Source: Balamuthia mandrillaris
Lineage: Eukaryota; Discosea; Longamoebia; Balamuthiidae
Assembly: GCA_031835245.1 (NCBI GenBank)
Contig: JAVKOQ010000035.1
Location: 1 to 64,000 of the forward strand
Direction of reading: 5' to 3'
Length of the DNA: 64,000 nt
In this document: one piece after another, positions 46,673-59,269 of the stretch
Numbering within the stretch: position 1 is the stretch's first letter
How the letters are laid out: the number at the start of each line of letters is the position of its first letter
Notes under the pieces: model-generated
What the model saw: only the letters and a program-made list of their open reading frames with translations
What the model was told of the DNA's origin: nothing
Databases searched by the model: none
Made by a program: the position numbers and the translations under genes

Positions 46673-47286
46673 CTATGTGGAGGAAGCCAACTTCTGTTGG
46701 TAGGCTCTGTGCACAAGAAACAAAAAGAGAAAATAGCAAACATCAAAGACAGGAAAGAGAACGAAAGACGAGAAGAACGGAACAAGAGAATGAGAGCGAG
46801 AGACGAGAACAAGAGAATAAGAGAGACCAAGAAGACGTTAGGATGGTTTGAAACGTTGAAAACAAGGAATAGGATATGTAGGTATATACCTTCGTGCTTG
46901 CTCGAGCATTTGTTGCTTTCGTTGCTCCAAAAGGTTTTGCCGTTCGCTGGGATCAGATGGGAAGGCTGCACTGTTTTTCAGAGAACCAGAAGAGGAAGAG
47001 ACCACGGTGCGCCGTTTGGGGCGTGTGTCCCTCGCGACCAACGGAGATGAGGATGAAGAGGAGGAGGAGGAGGAGGAGCGCAACAAAGTAGTTTTGTCTG
47101 CTGGTCGCTTGTCTGAGTGAGAGAGAGAGTGTGCAAAGAATGACGTTAGTTGCCTGAATGTGAAGTGAAGCAAGAGGCGGAGTGAATGAAGTTACCTTGC
47201 GAAGGAGGTTTGGCAAAGAGACTAGGGAAGAGCACCAGGCATAGCAGAACAAGAAAGATAGCGCCACCAACGAGCAGTTGCCACAT
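46673..47286 (-). CDS. Small N-anchored membrane protein, unknown
   Basis: Three exons, 47286-47196, 47112-46890 and 46706-46673, close in frame to 115 residues. It starts with a hydrophobic helix, MWQLLVGGAIFLVLLCLVLF, likely a signal anchor. A Ser-rich basic segment follows, ending in ERQNLLEQRKQQMLEQARRAY. This last helix resembles the tail of ER proteins such as Cue1, where it binds a ubiquitin-conjugating enzyme, but the match is too short to assign. It shares a 400-bp divergent promoter with the IleRS gene. Confidence 0.6.
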
Positions 47287-47686
47287 CGCCTTTCCCTTTG
47301 CAGAAGAATCAGATTCCCTTTCGCTACTTTTTTCTCATCGAAAGCTGTTGAATTGCTGCACGTTTTGTTCAGCACAGCTGGTCAGGCCACATGCTTGAGG
47401 GGTCCCTTGAACAGGCAGGAAGACACGGAAACGAACATTTATTGTCTGAAAATGCAGCGAAAAGAGTGAAGGAGGGGCTGGCCTTTTCCGTGTCGCTTGC
47501 GGTGATGCCTGCCAACAAAAAAATATTTATCCAAAAATAAAATAAAAAGAGAGGACGTAGAATTACGCAGAAGAGAGTGACAGGGAAGCAAGGCTGGTGG
47601 TCACCGCTCGCCCACTCCTAATCACCGCACACGCGCGCACACACAAAAAAAAGGGGGCAACTTTCCTCTTTCTCTCTCTCTTCACC
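47287..47686. promoter_or_regulatory. Divergent promoter region before IleRS
   Basis: A 400-bp gap between divergent ATGs. It contains an ACGCGCGCACACACA alternating tract near 47628-47646 and a pyrimidine-rich leader ending TTCACCATGG at the IleRS start. No gene seen. Confidence 0.4.
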
Positions 47687-50600
47687 ATGGAACCAGGTTT
47701 GTTTATTCGTTTTGTGTATTGCGAACAAAAAAAAACTAGCAATTAGTTTGTGCGAATCGACTCACTCTTCTCTCGCTTTCTTCCTCTCTCTACCTCTCCC
47801 TCCCTCTCCCTCCCTCTCTCTCTTTCTCTCCGCTTTCTCTTTCTTTCTCTTCTTTTTCTTGTTGTTTTTGTTAAACAAAACTCAGTGCCAGAAAGTATTT
47901 CCTTTCCCAAGACGGAAGAAACAGTGTTGGAGCTTTGGGAGAGAATCGATGCTTTCCAAACCTCGCTGAAGCGTTCTGAGGGTAAGCCAGAGTACTCCTT
48001 CTACGACGGCCCTCCCTTTGCCACCGGGTTGCCCCACTACGGCCACATTCTTGCCGGCACCATCAAGGTATTTTTTTCCTCCCCGTTCTCTCTTATCGAT
48101 TCACTCTCCCTTTCTCTCTTTTCACTGCCCCCTCTGCTCTCTGTCTTCTGGTGTCTGATAAACCTTTTGTTCCTGGAATAGGACACCGTGACACGGTATG
48201 CGCACCAAACGGGCCATCATGTGACCAGGAGGTTTGGTTGGGACACCCACGGCCTTCCTATTGAGTTTGAGATTGACAAAGAGTTGGGCATCAAGGTATG
48301 CAGCTCACCGTTCCCTCCCAACTATGCGTAGCCACTAATTATAACCTCTTCGTCGCTTCTCTTTATTTCTCTACTTTAGACAAGAGACGATGTTCTCGCT
48401 ATTGGTATCGAAGCATACAACAAGGCTTGCAGAGGCATCGTCATGCGTTATTCTTCCGAGTGGGAGAAGATCGTCAGTCGTTTGGGTCGCTGGATCGACT
48501 TTAAGAATGACTACAAGACTCTCGACCCCACATTCATGGAGAGCGTGTGGTGGGTATTCAAAGAGCTGTATGACCGTAAGCTCGTCTACCGCGGCTTCAA
48601 GGTTATGCCTTACTCCACTGCTTGCACTACACCTCTTTCCAACTTTGAAGCGAACATGAACTACAAGGAAGTGGATGACCCTGCTGGTACTTTTCTGGGC
48701 TAGCCCTTCTTGGCTTTTTATCCTTTGGTTTCCACTCACCAACGTTTTTTTAAGTTATTGTAAGTTTTCCGCTCAAGGACGACCCAGAGGTAAAGTTGAT
48801 TGCTTGGACGACCACTCCCTGGACTCTTCCCAGCAATCTTGCGTTGTGTGTCAACCCCGAGTTGGACTATGTCAAGTTGAAGGGTAACCGATTTATTTCC
48901 CCAACAGCAAGTTTTATTCTCGTTTATTCTAATCCTTTCTTCCCCGTTCCCTTGTTTTTTTCCTCAGATGCTGAGACGGGTAATATTTACATTTTGTGCG
49001 AGGCACGCCTCTCAGCACTCTATCCCGAGAAGAAAGGAAAGAAAGGCAAAGCGGAGGAGACACGCTACACCATCCTCGAGAAGTTCAAAGGTGCCACACT
49101 CAAGGGCAAGAAATACGAGCCTCTCTTTTCCTATTTCGCCCAGGAAGAGGAGAAAGGAGCCTTCAGCGTGTTGGTGGATGGCTATGTTACTAGCGAATCT
49201 GGTACTGGTATTGTCCATTGTGCTCCTGCTTTTGGTGAGGACGATTACCGTGTTTGCTTTGAGGCCGGCGTCATTCGTAAGGGTGAAGGTAAGAAACCAT
49301 CACAGCTGCCTAGTGTTCTCTTTCCTTTTATTATATTGGAATTTTCTTTTTTCTTCGTTTATTTCTTTATTTGTCGTTCTTGTGTTGTTTTTCGCCAATC
49401 TTATTTATGCAACAGGTCTTCCTTGCCCTGTGGACGCCAATGGCCGCTTCACTGCTGATGTTCCCGATTTCCAGGGACGTTATGTGAAGGATGCTGACAA
49501 GGACATTCTCGTCGCTCTGAAAGGCAGAAAGAGAGTTGTCCACTCGGGACGCATTACTCACAGTTACCCCTTCTGTTGGCGGTCGGAAACTCCGCTCATC
49601 TACAAAGCAGTACCTAGCTTCTTTATTGCGGTGGAGAAGATCAAGGATCGCCTCTTGGCCAACAACGAGCAAACTTATTGGTATGCTCTCTTCCTGTTAC
49701 GATGTGAATGCAATTCTGATGAATAGCACAATAATACCAAAAAAAAGGGTGCCGAGTTGGGTGAAAGAAAAGAGATTCCACCACTGGCTGGTGGACGCTA
49801 GGGATTGGGCCGTTTCGCGCAATCGTTTCTGGGGTACTCCCATTCCTCTTTGGATGAATGAACAAAATCCAGATGAGGTATGTTACCCCCCTTCATCTCT
49901 CCCTCTCACATATTAATGCTACTTCCATGCACAGATGGTTTGCATTGGCTCTATTGAAGAGTTGGAGAAGTTGTCTGGCGTAAAAGTTACTGACCTTCAT
50001 CGCGAAAGGTATTTGTTTGATTTTTCTTCCTGACATACTACGTACTAACTTTATCTATGGCAAATAGCATCGATCACATCACTATCCCATCTCCGAGTGG
50101 AAATGGTGTGTTAAGAAGGGTTGATGAGGTCTTTGACTGCTGGTTCGAGAGCGGCAGCATGCCTTATGCTCAAATCCATTACCCCTTCGAGAATAAGGAG
50201 TTATTCCAACAGAGTTTCCCTGCTGATTTCATCGCCGAAGGCATTGATCAGGTAATGCTTCTTGTTTAAATGTTAAACCCGAAGCTACTTTTATTTTCCC
50301 TCTAATGCATTACTGTGTTATTCAGACTAGAGGATGGTTCTACACTCTTTTGGTGCTTTCTACTGCCCTCTTTGATAAACCTCCCTTCAAAAATTTGATC
50401 GTGAACGGCCTCGTCCTCGCCAGCGACGGCAAAAAGATGAGCAAGCGTCTCAAGAACTATCCTGATCCAGTGCTCGTCGTACAGAAACATGGCGCTGACG
50501 CTTTGCGGTACGTTTCGTTGTTTATTTAAATGTGAAGGGAAAAAACTTATTCCGTAATATCCATTAGTCTCTACCTTATCAACTCTCCTGTTGTACGAGG

Positions 50601-51555
50601 AGAAGAGCTGCGATTCGAGGAGAAGGGAGTGAAAGACGTAGTCAGAGAAGTCTTTTTGCCTTGGTTCAATGCCTATCGTTTTTGCGAGCACAGCATTCGT
50701 CTCCTTGAAATGGTGCACTCCCTCTTCCCTCCCTTCACTGCTTCTCTTCCTTCAATATTAACAGTAGCCTCAACAGAATGGAGAGAAGTTCCAAGTAGAT
50801 ACTACTGTGTGCTTGAAGTCACCTAATGTGATGGACAAATGGATTTTGGCAGCTACTCAAAGTCTTTTGGCGTTTGTGAAACAAGAAATGGCTGGTACGT
50901 CTATATTTCCGTCACCATTTTTTCCACCAGTTTGAATCACTTACGTTTTGTTTTTTTTTTTTGAATTTTTAGCCTATCGTTTGTACACGGTAGTTCCGAA
51001 ACTGGTGAACTTCATCGGCCAATTGACCAACTGGTACATCCGTTTTAACCGTAAGCGTCTTAAGGTCCGTAGCCAAACGAATCTTCTCTCCCCAATCAGA
51101 CCAAATGATGTTTAAAATAATCTTTGAGACCTGAGTCTTTCCTTGGAAAGCAATGGTGACAAATTTGCGCTGATGGTCTTTTTATATCTTATTACCGTCT
51201 ATAAGTGACAGCAGGCAAACTAACAAACATTTGTGCAGGGACATGAAGGAAAGGAAGAAGCCAACTTTGCTATCAATACTCTCTATGAAGTCATCTACAC
51301 GCTCAGCGTGGCGATGGCGCCCTTTACCCCCTTCTTCACCGAGTATGTCTACCAAAACCTCCGCAACCTTCTTCCCGAGGAGAAGCGTGAGGACTGCGTG
51401 CATTACCTCATGTTCCCTGATCCTAAGGAGGAGTTGCTCAACAAGGAAATCGAAGAGGCTGTAGGTCATATGCAAAATGTTATCGAGCTTGGCCGTCTTG
51501 CTCGTGATCGCCGGAAGTTACCCATCAAGGTTCAACTTTATTTTACCTCATCATT

Positions 51556-51586
<31 letters not shown>

Positions 51587-52947
51587 ACTCTATATTCCAT
51601 ACCAATTTTACATAAGTTTTATTTCGTGGTTTTCACGACTTTCACTAAAACTTATGGTCGGAGGCATGGTAGAAAAATGCTGCACTAAAGTGCATTGCAG
51701 CTATTAATGTGGTGATTCTGTTGAGTTTGTAGTTTTATTTTGTACTACACAACTCCCATCACCGTTTTGGCACATTTCTTCCTTCTTACTTCTAGTCTCT
51801 TCTTTCTTTGTTGTCGTTTCTTTATTTGTGTTCGCTTACTTTATTTTCACCCTTTGTTTGCACCGGTGTTATAGCATCCACTCAAAGAGGTCACTGTGGT
51901 TAGCCCCAACCAAAAGTTGCTGGACAACTTGGAGTCTCTTAAGCCCTACATCCTTGCTGTAAGTTTCTTCTGTCTTCCTTCCCCCCTCTCTCTCTCTCTC
52001 TCTCTCTCTCGCTTTTTCTTTTCAAGTTAGCTTACGTTGTATAACAAACAAAAAAAAACCAACAGGAACTCAATCTCAAGAACGTAGTTTTGACCTCTGA
52101 TGAAGGTTCTTATGTAGTAACCAGAGCTGAGCCGGACAAGGATCGTTTGGGTAAACGTCTGCGCAAACAGTTCGGACCAGTAAGCAAGGCCCTACAAGCC
52201 CTTCAGCACGAGCAAATCAATCAGCTGCGTAAGGACGAAAAGATGGAAATTGAAGGTTGTGAGATTCTTCTTGACGATGTGAAGGTACCGTTTCTCTCTT
52301 TCTCTCTTGCGTTATGTTGTTAACTAATATTTTTGAGTGTAGATTATCCGAGAGTTTAAGGGTGATAGCCAAAAGTACGAGGCTGCGTGGAGCGATGAGG
52401 CTCTGGTTGTTCTTGACTTGGAGATCGACGAAAAGATGAGACAGGAAGGTTTGGCCAGAGAGGTCGTTAATCGAGTGCAAAGGCTCAGAAAGAAGGTTTG
52501 TTTCTATCTTCTCTCTTGATCTTGTTCTTTCCTCTCTATTTCTCTATCTAATTACCTCTATCCGAACAAAAAAAAAGGCTGGTTTGAATGTTGGTGATCC
52601 AGTGGAGACTTTCTACGAGGTCCCCAACGACGGAGAGAATTGCGAAATCCTCAACCGTGCCATCGATGCCCAACAAGAGTACCTCTCCAACGCCCTCCAG
52701 CTGCCCCTCTTGCCCTCCTCCTTTAAACCGCCGCACCACTTGGAGGTGATCAGCTCTAAGGAAGAGATCTCCGACATCAAAGTAACTTTCTTCATCACGC
52801 GATTGACCCTCTCTTTGGACGTTGCGGCGGTCAAGAGCAAGTATGGCGTGGATGATGCCTATTGCGGCTCGTTGCAGCAGCTGCTTGCTGTGAAGCTGTA
52901 CAACAACTTGAAGGAGCAACTCCTGAAAGATGGTGCCTTTCCAGAAT

Positions 52948-52985
<38 letters not shown>

Positions 52986-53117
52986 CAAAAAAAAAAACAA
53001 AAACAAAAAATAGGGCATGTGACATTAACTTTGGATGGCAAGGAAGTGGCATTGGCGCTTGGCAAAGAGGTATTTCTTTGCGCCGCAGACACGACCACCA
53101 GGACCAACGCCAACTGA
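47687..53117 (+). CDS. Cytosolic isoleucyl-tRNA synthetase
   Basis: About 19-20 exons encode a protein of roughly 1090 residues. The first coding exon is only 10 nt (47687-47696), joined to 47886 to give [15 protein letters not shown]. The class I HIGH motif is HYGHI at 48035-48049, within [20 protein letters not shown]. The editing (CP1) domain includes [15 protein letters not shown] and [29 protein letters not shown] and [11 protein letters not shown] (near 50430) are the catalytic-core signatures. The anticodon-binding and C-terminal parts follow to the stop at 53117. It charges tRNA-Ile and edits valine. Absence of a presequence and the eukaryote-type N-terminus place it in the cytosol. 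An unusually long intron lies near 51530-51874. Confidence 0.93.
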
Positions 53118-53319
53118 AAAAAACAAAACAAAACCTAACTGCTCCTTTCGTTTTTTTTCCTTTCTCATTAAAATAACGTCCGTTCTTCTTCTTCTTCTTC
53201 GTTTCTTTCTTTCTCTTTTTCGTTTCTTGCAAAAAAAATCTCTATTTTTTAAATACTTACAAAGCGAAAGACAGAACGATGAAGGAGAAGGAGACCACGA
53301 AGAGGAAATGAGGAAAGGC

Positions 53320-53950
53320 TTAGTAAGAGGGCTCCAAGTGGCTGAGGGCGACCGCTCGGAGGATGACGAGCACGACGCCACAAACCCAAAGCAAAATGCC
53401 AAACACGATCGACATGACGATCAGCCTTTTGGTGAGTTTGGCCTTCCTCCACGCCTCGTAGCTGTCCCCATGATACACGGCCTCCTCCGCTCTTCTTGCC
53501 GTCACAATGGCGAACAAACCGATCGGAAAGCAACTTTTTTTTTTTCAATAAAAAGTGATAAAAGTGATTAAAAAAGGGTCACTTAAAAAAAACAATGATA
53601 AAAAAATAGATTACCAGAACAAACAAGCGAGAACGGCGAAGAGAGTGAGGTTGGAGGTTTTGGGAAAGTCGCCGACGCGGACGGGAGCCTCGTGCGGCGC
53701 GATGTAGCCCGGCGGTGGAGCTACCAGCTGTTGGTGTGGCGCAAATGGTTGCTGTTGTTGGTACGGTTTGTCCCACATTTGTTGTTGAGGCACAAAGATA
53801 TCTCCGCCATTCTGAATGGGTTGTTGGCTTTGTTTTGTGTTTTTTTTTTTCGAACAACAGACCAAAGAAGAACCCTGATTAGACGAAAATCGGGTGTTGA
53901 TGGAGGGAGGGAACGAGAACGTACTCTATTCTCTGGTAATTGTAGTCCAT
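53320..53950 (-). CDS. CD225/dispanin-family membrane protein
   Basis: Three exons, 53950-53925, 53827-53615 and 53533-53320, close in frame to 150 residues. A Gln/Pro-rich N-terminus (PQQQMWDKPYQQQQPFAP) precedes the CD225 domain: a first helix, NLTLFAVLACLFWCCFPIGL, the conserved cytosolic loop FAIVTARRAEEAVYHGD to RKAKLTKRL, and a second helix, IVMSIVFGILLWVCGVVLVIL. Dispanins include animal IFITM proteins, which stiffen endosomal membranes, and PRRT2-like proteins that regulate membrane fusion. Paired cysteines at the end of helix 1 are typical palmitoylation sites. Function in protists is unknown. Confidence 0.85.
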
Positions 53951-54217
53951 TTTGCAGAAGTAAGATTTTTTTAAAAAAAAAAAACAATAAGTATTCTTCG
54001 CTCCTTCCTCCTCTAGCGTTACGAAAAGCGCTTTTGCTCTCTCCTCTTTTTTTCCCTTTCTTTTTGGTTTTTTGCTCTGCCTGAACTCGATTGGAGCAAA
54101 AGGTTACGAAAAATATGTCCACTTTGTGTAAGGACGGATAGAGGTATCTTGGACCCATCCGTTTCGCCAATTTTATGCGGACACATTCAAAGAACTCGTG
54201 ATCATCGTGCCATCTCT

Positions 54218-54273
<56 letters not shown>

Positions 54274-54320
54274 ACAACAAAGAGCTATTCTTCCTTTTCT
54301 TTTCTTTTCTTTTTTTTTTG
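53951..54320. other. Intergenic region with (CT)n on the plus strand
   Basis: A 370-bp gap between two minus-strand genes. The (CT)n tract at about 54215-54269 has the opposite sense to the intronic tracts of its neighbours. I see no plus-strand gene that would explain it. Confidence 0.5.
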
Positions 54321-56918
54321 TTAGTACACGTGCAGCTGACCATTGCAAAACCTTTGGTTGATCCGCTCCTTGTTGGCCTGGGAGCAAGCATCCCCGAACT
54401 GTAGGTCCACTATTCGCAGCCAAACCGCCTCTATGCCAGTCATCTGGGTATCAAAGGTGATGCTCAACTCCCATTCGAACCAAAACGAATCATCTTTTTG
54501 TGGTCCTCCTAGTGATACGCTGAGATTAGAAAAGAACAATAAGAAGAACTTACTTGGAGAGAGTTTGTACCAATGGACATTTCTCTTCTCACGTGGGTGA
54601 CCACGATGGCGTTGGGAGCGAGCAATACGTGAACTCGCCAGCCTTCTTTGGCGCGAACATCTTTTGTCATGAGTTCCTTTGTCACGCGGAGCTTGATGAG
54701 ATAGGCGCCCGCAAAGAGAATGGACTGGTTGATGGCTTTAAACAGTTTGGCGCTGCGTGTTTCAGAGCCCACTCCGTCGTCCATTATTCTTTTAAAAAAA
54801 ACAAACCAAAACAATACAAAGAGAAAGAAAATGAAGAGATGAGAAGTAAGTAAAAGAGACAAAACAAACTAAAGAAAAATAAAGCTAACAATAAGAACCT
54901 TTTCATCAAAACTTGTGAGTCAGCAGTCTTTGCAGCCTCCTTCAAGCTTTCAAGAGTTATCTTGATTCGCTGTTGTACCTCATCCGATTCCAACTCTTTT
55001 GCCACAGAACTGATAAAGCGGCACAACGAGTTGAAGTTTTCCACTTTGGCAGTAACCTCCTCTCCAACTTGTTCTTCTTCTTGAGCTGTTTGTGGAGAAG
55101 CACTCTTAGAACTATCTCCATCGTTCACCTTCTCTTTTGCTTTTCCGTCTGTTGTAGCAGCCGCAATCACATTCTCCTCTTTCTCCTTTTCTTTCTGCTT
55201 TTCCTCGGCTTCGTTATTGTTTCTTGGGTTGACTTCTGGAGAGAAGCTTGAGGTTGATGCTTCTCCTACTCCTCCTCCAACTTCCACCCCTTTTCGATAT
55301 GGATTCACGTTTTCTAAAAACTTGGAACTGTCTTCACGACTGTAAAAAGCAAATCCAACAGGAGCATCTCCTATTATCATTGCAGTCACAATGAGAAAGA
55401 GAGAAAGAGACTAAGAGAGAGAAAAGAAGGTACCATCTTCATAAACAACAAAATAACGACTGCTGTCTTTGGTATCAATGAGGTTGGTGGCATCCACTTT
55501 CTCGGCCAACATTCTCTCGTTCTCTTGGTCGTAGACGTAGATCTTGCATTTGTTCTTTTCTTTTTTGAAGACAAGACTCACCAAACCATCAATGTCCAAT
55601 CCTTTCCATGTTGTTGCTCTGTTTATAGTTCATTTAAGAGAAGAAGATTGCAAAAAAGAGAGAGAGAGAGAGACAAATAGAACAACGAAGTGAAGGAAAC
55701 GAAAGAAGAAACAAACAAACCTTTCCCATTGCTTCTTGTCTTCTGTGAAGACAGTGCACAGCTTAACGTACCAAGTGGTATTCACATCGAAGTAAATCTC
55801 ATCAACGTCTTCTTCTTCCTTCTTCTCATTTGTTGCTATTTTTTGTTGTGACTCTGCTGTTCCTTTTTGTTCGTTGCTCTTTCCGTCTTCTTTTGAAAAA
55901 CATTTAAGAGAACATGAGAGAGAGAGAGAGAGAGAGAGAGGGATAAAGCTCACCTTTTTCATCTTCGTTGGGAAGGTCTCTAAAGTCTTTTGTTCTGACT
56001 TCCAGTTTAATGCGTTTCGTGAGCCGAGGCAAGTCCGAGTTGATGGGCAGAGACTGAACTGGCTTATTCCAGATCTTCTTCACTTCTCCCAACAGATCCC
56101 ATTCGCTCGAGTTGAAACGTTCTCCCATGGCTGCAACACAATAGCAATAATGTTAAGAAGAAGAAGAACCCCGAAAAAAAGGAAGTAAGGAAGTAAGGAA
56201 GAAGGATACCAAGTTGAGAAGCGGTGGTCTCCAGAGAGCCCTCCTTATGCTTGTTGATCCTCACACGAACCTTCCGCTCCTTCCGCTCCTTCTTCCTGTT
56301 GTGCTTTTCCAGCTTTTTCTCCTTCTTTCTCTGCGCTTTGAGCGCCTTCTTCTCCTCCTTCTCCGAGAGTGGATGGTGTTGCTGCTGCTGCGGCGGCGAT
56401 TGTTGTTGTTGCGGTTGGATGTGTTGGTGAAGCAGCGGCATGGAGGCCGACGTGGTCAATTGCTCTTCCTCAGAGCCTCGAGGCGGACGAGCCGGCACGC
56501 GAGGAGGCGGCTGCAAGGGATTCCTTCTCGGTTGGACCTCCGTTGGAACGTAGACGGAGAAGGTGGAGACCTTGGAGCGGGTTCTTCCCTCCATAGCAGA
56601 GGCGGAGGAAGAGGAGGAGGCCTGTGGTGGGCTGGCATTGGAGAAGGAGGTGGAGCGATGAGAGGGAGGATTGATGCTGCTTCCACCCCCGGTAAAGGTG
56701 GAGATGGTGTGTCCTCTTTCCTTGGCAAAGGCAAGGGCCTCCGGGCGAAGGAACGGCTGCGCTTGCGGCGGGGAGGTGCTGTTTAGCTTGTGCACGTTGT
56801 GCAGGCTGACCTGACGGCTGGGTTGCTGATGAGAGGAGGCCTTATCTTTGGTCTTGCGAACACGCAGGGAGGCGAAGCCTTTCTTCTTTTTGTTTTGTTC
56901 CGGCACCTCTCCCGACAT
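54321..56918 (-). CDS. WH1/EVH1-like domain protein with novel C-terminal domain
   Basis: Seven exons: 56918-56210, 56130-55954, 55889-55721, 55618-55434, 55370-54899, 54788 to about 54571 or 54554, and about 54508-54321, giving roughly 710 residues. The N-terminal 235 residues are basic, Pro/Ser/Gln-rich (KKEKKLEKHNRKKERKERK). The middle resembles a WH1/EVH1 fold: WYVKLCTVFTEDKKQWERA, TWKGLDIDGLVSLVF, KIYVYDQENERML, YFVVYEDGDAPVGFAFYS. WH1 domains bind Pro-rich partners in actin control. A charged linker and a conserved-looking C-terminal domain (ILFAGAYLIKLRVTKELM, FWFEWELSITFDTQ) follow, which I do not recognise. The last splice is uncertain. Confidence 0.65.
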
Positions 56919-57390
56919 GGTTTTTTTGTTCTCCTCTTCGCTTCTTGCCCTCTTTAATTTTATATCTTTCTTATAATTCATTTGTCGACAGTAATGTTTG
57001 TAATGAATTACCTAAAACAGAGATATCTTCGTTGAAATAATATTTGTAGACATTTAATTTTTTTGAAAAATTAAACTGGTCGCAAAATTATCGAATGTCC
57101 GCAATAAATTTTTTGGTTCAGATCCGGACGAAATTCGGCAGCAAATCAGAAGAACGAAATAACACATAAAAGGTTTTTGTTTTGGGAGAAGAAGGGGACC
57201 CCTGAGCTTCCTCCCTCCTCTCTATCTTCTCTCACTCTCTCTGAGTTGGTTGCCTGGCGTACTTTTTGCTTTCCTTTTCTTAAAAGAGAAGAAGAAAAAA
57301 TAGAAAGAAAGAACACATTGCGTTTGAGAGTATATATTTTAACATTTTATTTTTGCTTTCAGGCTTTAAAAAAAACAACAAAACAAAAAG
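56919..57390. promoter_or_regulatory. Divergent promoter with TTTGTCGACA
   Basis: A 472-bp AT-rich gap between divergent genes. TTTGTCGACA is at 56981-56990, about 63 bp before the WH1-like gene ATG. No gene seen. Confidence 0.4.
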
Positions 57391-57628
57391 ATGAGAAGAG
57401 CACTCACCTTTGCGAACCCTACTGCTGCCGCTGCGGCTACTTGCTCTTTGAGAGGCAGCAAACTGCTGCTGCCCTCTGCCTCGGCATGCCGCTCCTTTTC
57501 TTCGTCCTCTCTGAGCATGAACCAAGAACAGGCCAATGCCTCTGACAGCAGCAGACCCACCCTCATGATTCCTGGTAAGGCAACCGCTTTCCCTGCATCT
57601 CTGTTTTCTCCTCTCTTCGCTGCTTTGT

Positions 57629-57698
<70 letters not shown>

Positions 57699-59184
57699 TA
57701 CTTCTTTCCCTTCATAAAAAACGTCACCTCTTATTTATTAATCAAACGTGTTGTTGTTGTTGACGATGGGGTACCCAGGCCCTATTGAGTTTAGCCCAAA
57801 GGTGTTGGAGGCGATGGCTTATCCCTCCATGTCTCACGTCTCCCCTGAATTCATAGCCATCTTTCAAGACTCTCTTAAGAAGCTTCGACAGGTTATTTCA
57901 TTTTCGTTGTTACTCTTTCTTCCCCTTCTCCCTTCTCCCTTCTCTACTTTCTCTGAAACGTCACTAACCAACACAACAAAAGGTGTTTGCGACAAAAAAT
58001 GGACAACCTTTGGTGGTGGCGGGATCTGGTACGCTTGGTTGGGACATGGCGGTTTGCAATCTCTTGTCCAAGGATAACTCCAAGGCCTTGGTCGTCAGCA
58101 CTGGTCTCTTCAGCGAACGATTTGCTAAATGGTACTCCTTGTTGCATTATGTTGTTGTTCTTCTTCTTATTCTTGTTCTTCTTCTTCTTGTTCTTCTTCT
58201 TCTTGTTCTTCTTCTTCTTTTCCTCCTCCTCCTCCTCCTCCTCCTTCCTCCTCCTCCTCCTCCTCCTCCTCCTCCTCCTCCTCCTCCTCCTCCCCTCCTC
58301 CTCCTCCTCCTCCTCCTCCTCCTCCTCCTCCTCCTCCTCCTTCTTTTATTCCTCTATTCAAATAACGATGTACTCACTAAAAGCATTGGAAACTACGGAG
58401 GTCATGCTCACACTCTAGCAGTGCCGGTGGGTCAATGTCCCGACCTGGATAAAATTGCAAATGCATTGAAATCTCATAAAGGCCTCCGAATGGTGACTGT
58501 CACTCATGTTGACACTTCAACTGGAGTGCTTGCGCCCGTGAAAGAAATTGCACAACTGGTGAAGAAGACCTCTCCTGGTACGCGTCCATCCATTCTCTCT
58601 CGCTACCTTTCGTTGCTTCTGATTCTTTTACTATAGATACTTTGATGGTGGTGGATGGCGTATGTGCTACCGGTGCTGAAGAGCTGCTAATGGACGAATG
58701 GGGAATTGACATCGTTCTTACGGCTTCCCAGAAGGCCATTGGCGTACCTCCTGGCCTTAGCATCATGATGCTCAGTGAATACGCCACCGTATTATCCTCT
58801 CTCTCTCTCTGTCTCTCTGTCTCTCTGTCTCTGCTTTGTATCTCAATCAACATTATCTTCTTAGAGAGTATTCCGAGAACGGATCACTCCAGTGGCCAGT
58901 TACTATTGCGACTGGACCAAATGGTTGCCCATCATGAAAGCTTACGAGGCCGGCACTCCTGATTACTTCGCTACTCCACCCGTCAATCTGGTGCGTGCTT
59001 TGCAAGTCAGCTTGAATGAAATTTTGGATGAAGGTATGCTCTTGCTCTTTTGTTGCTGCTGCTATTGTTGTTAAACGTTCTCTCCATGGAACAAAGGGAT
59101 GGAGAATCGTTGGCAAGCTCATAAAAAAGCGGGCGCAGCTATTCGTAAGGCTGTGAAAGCATTGGGCCTTGGTATCTCCCTCCC

Positions 59185-59269
<85 letters not shown>

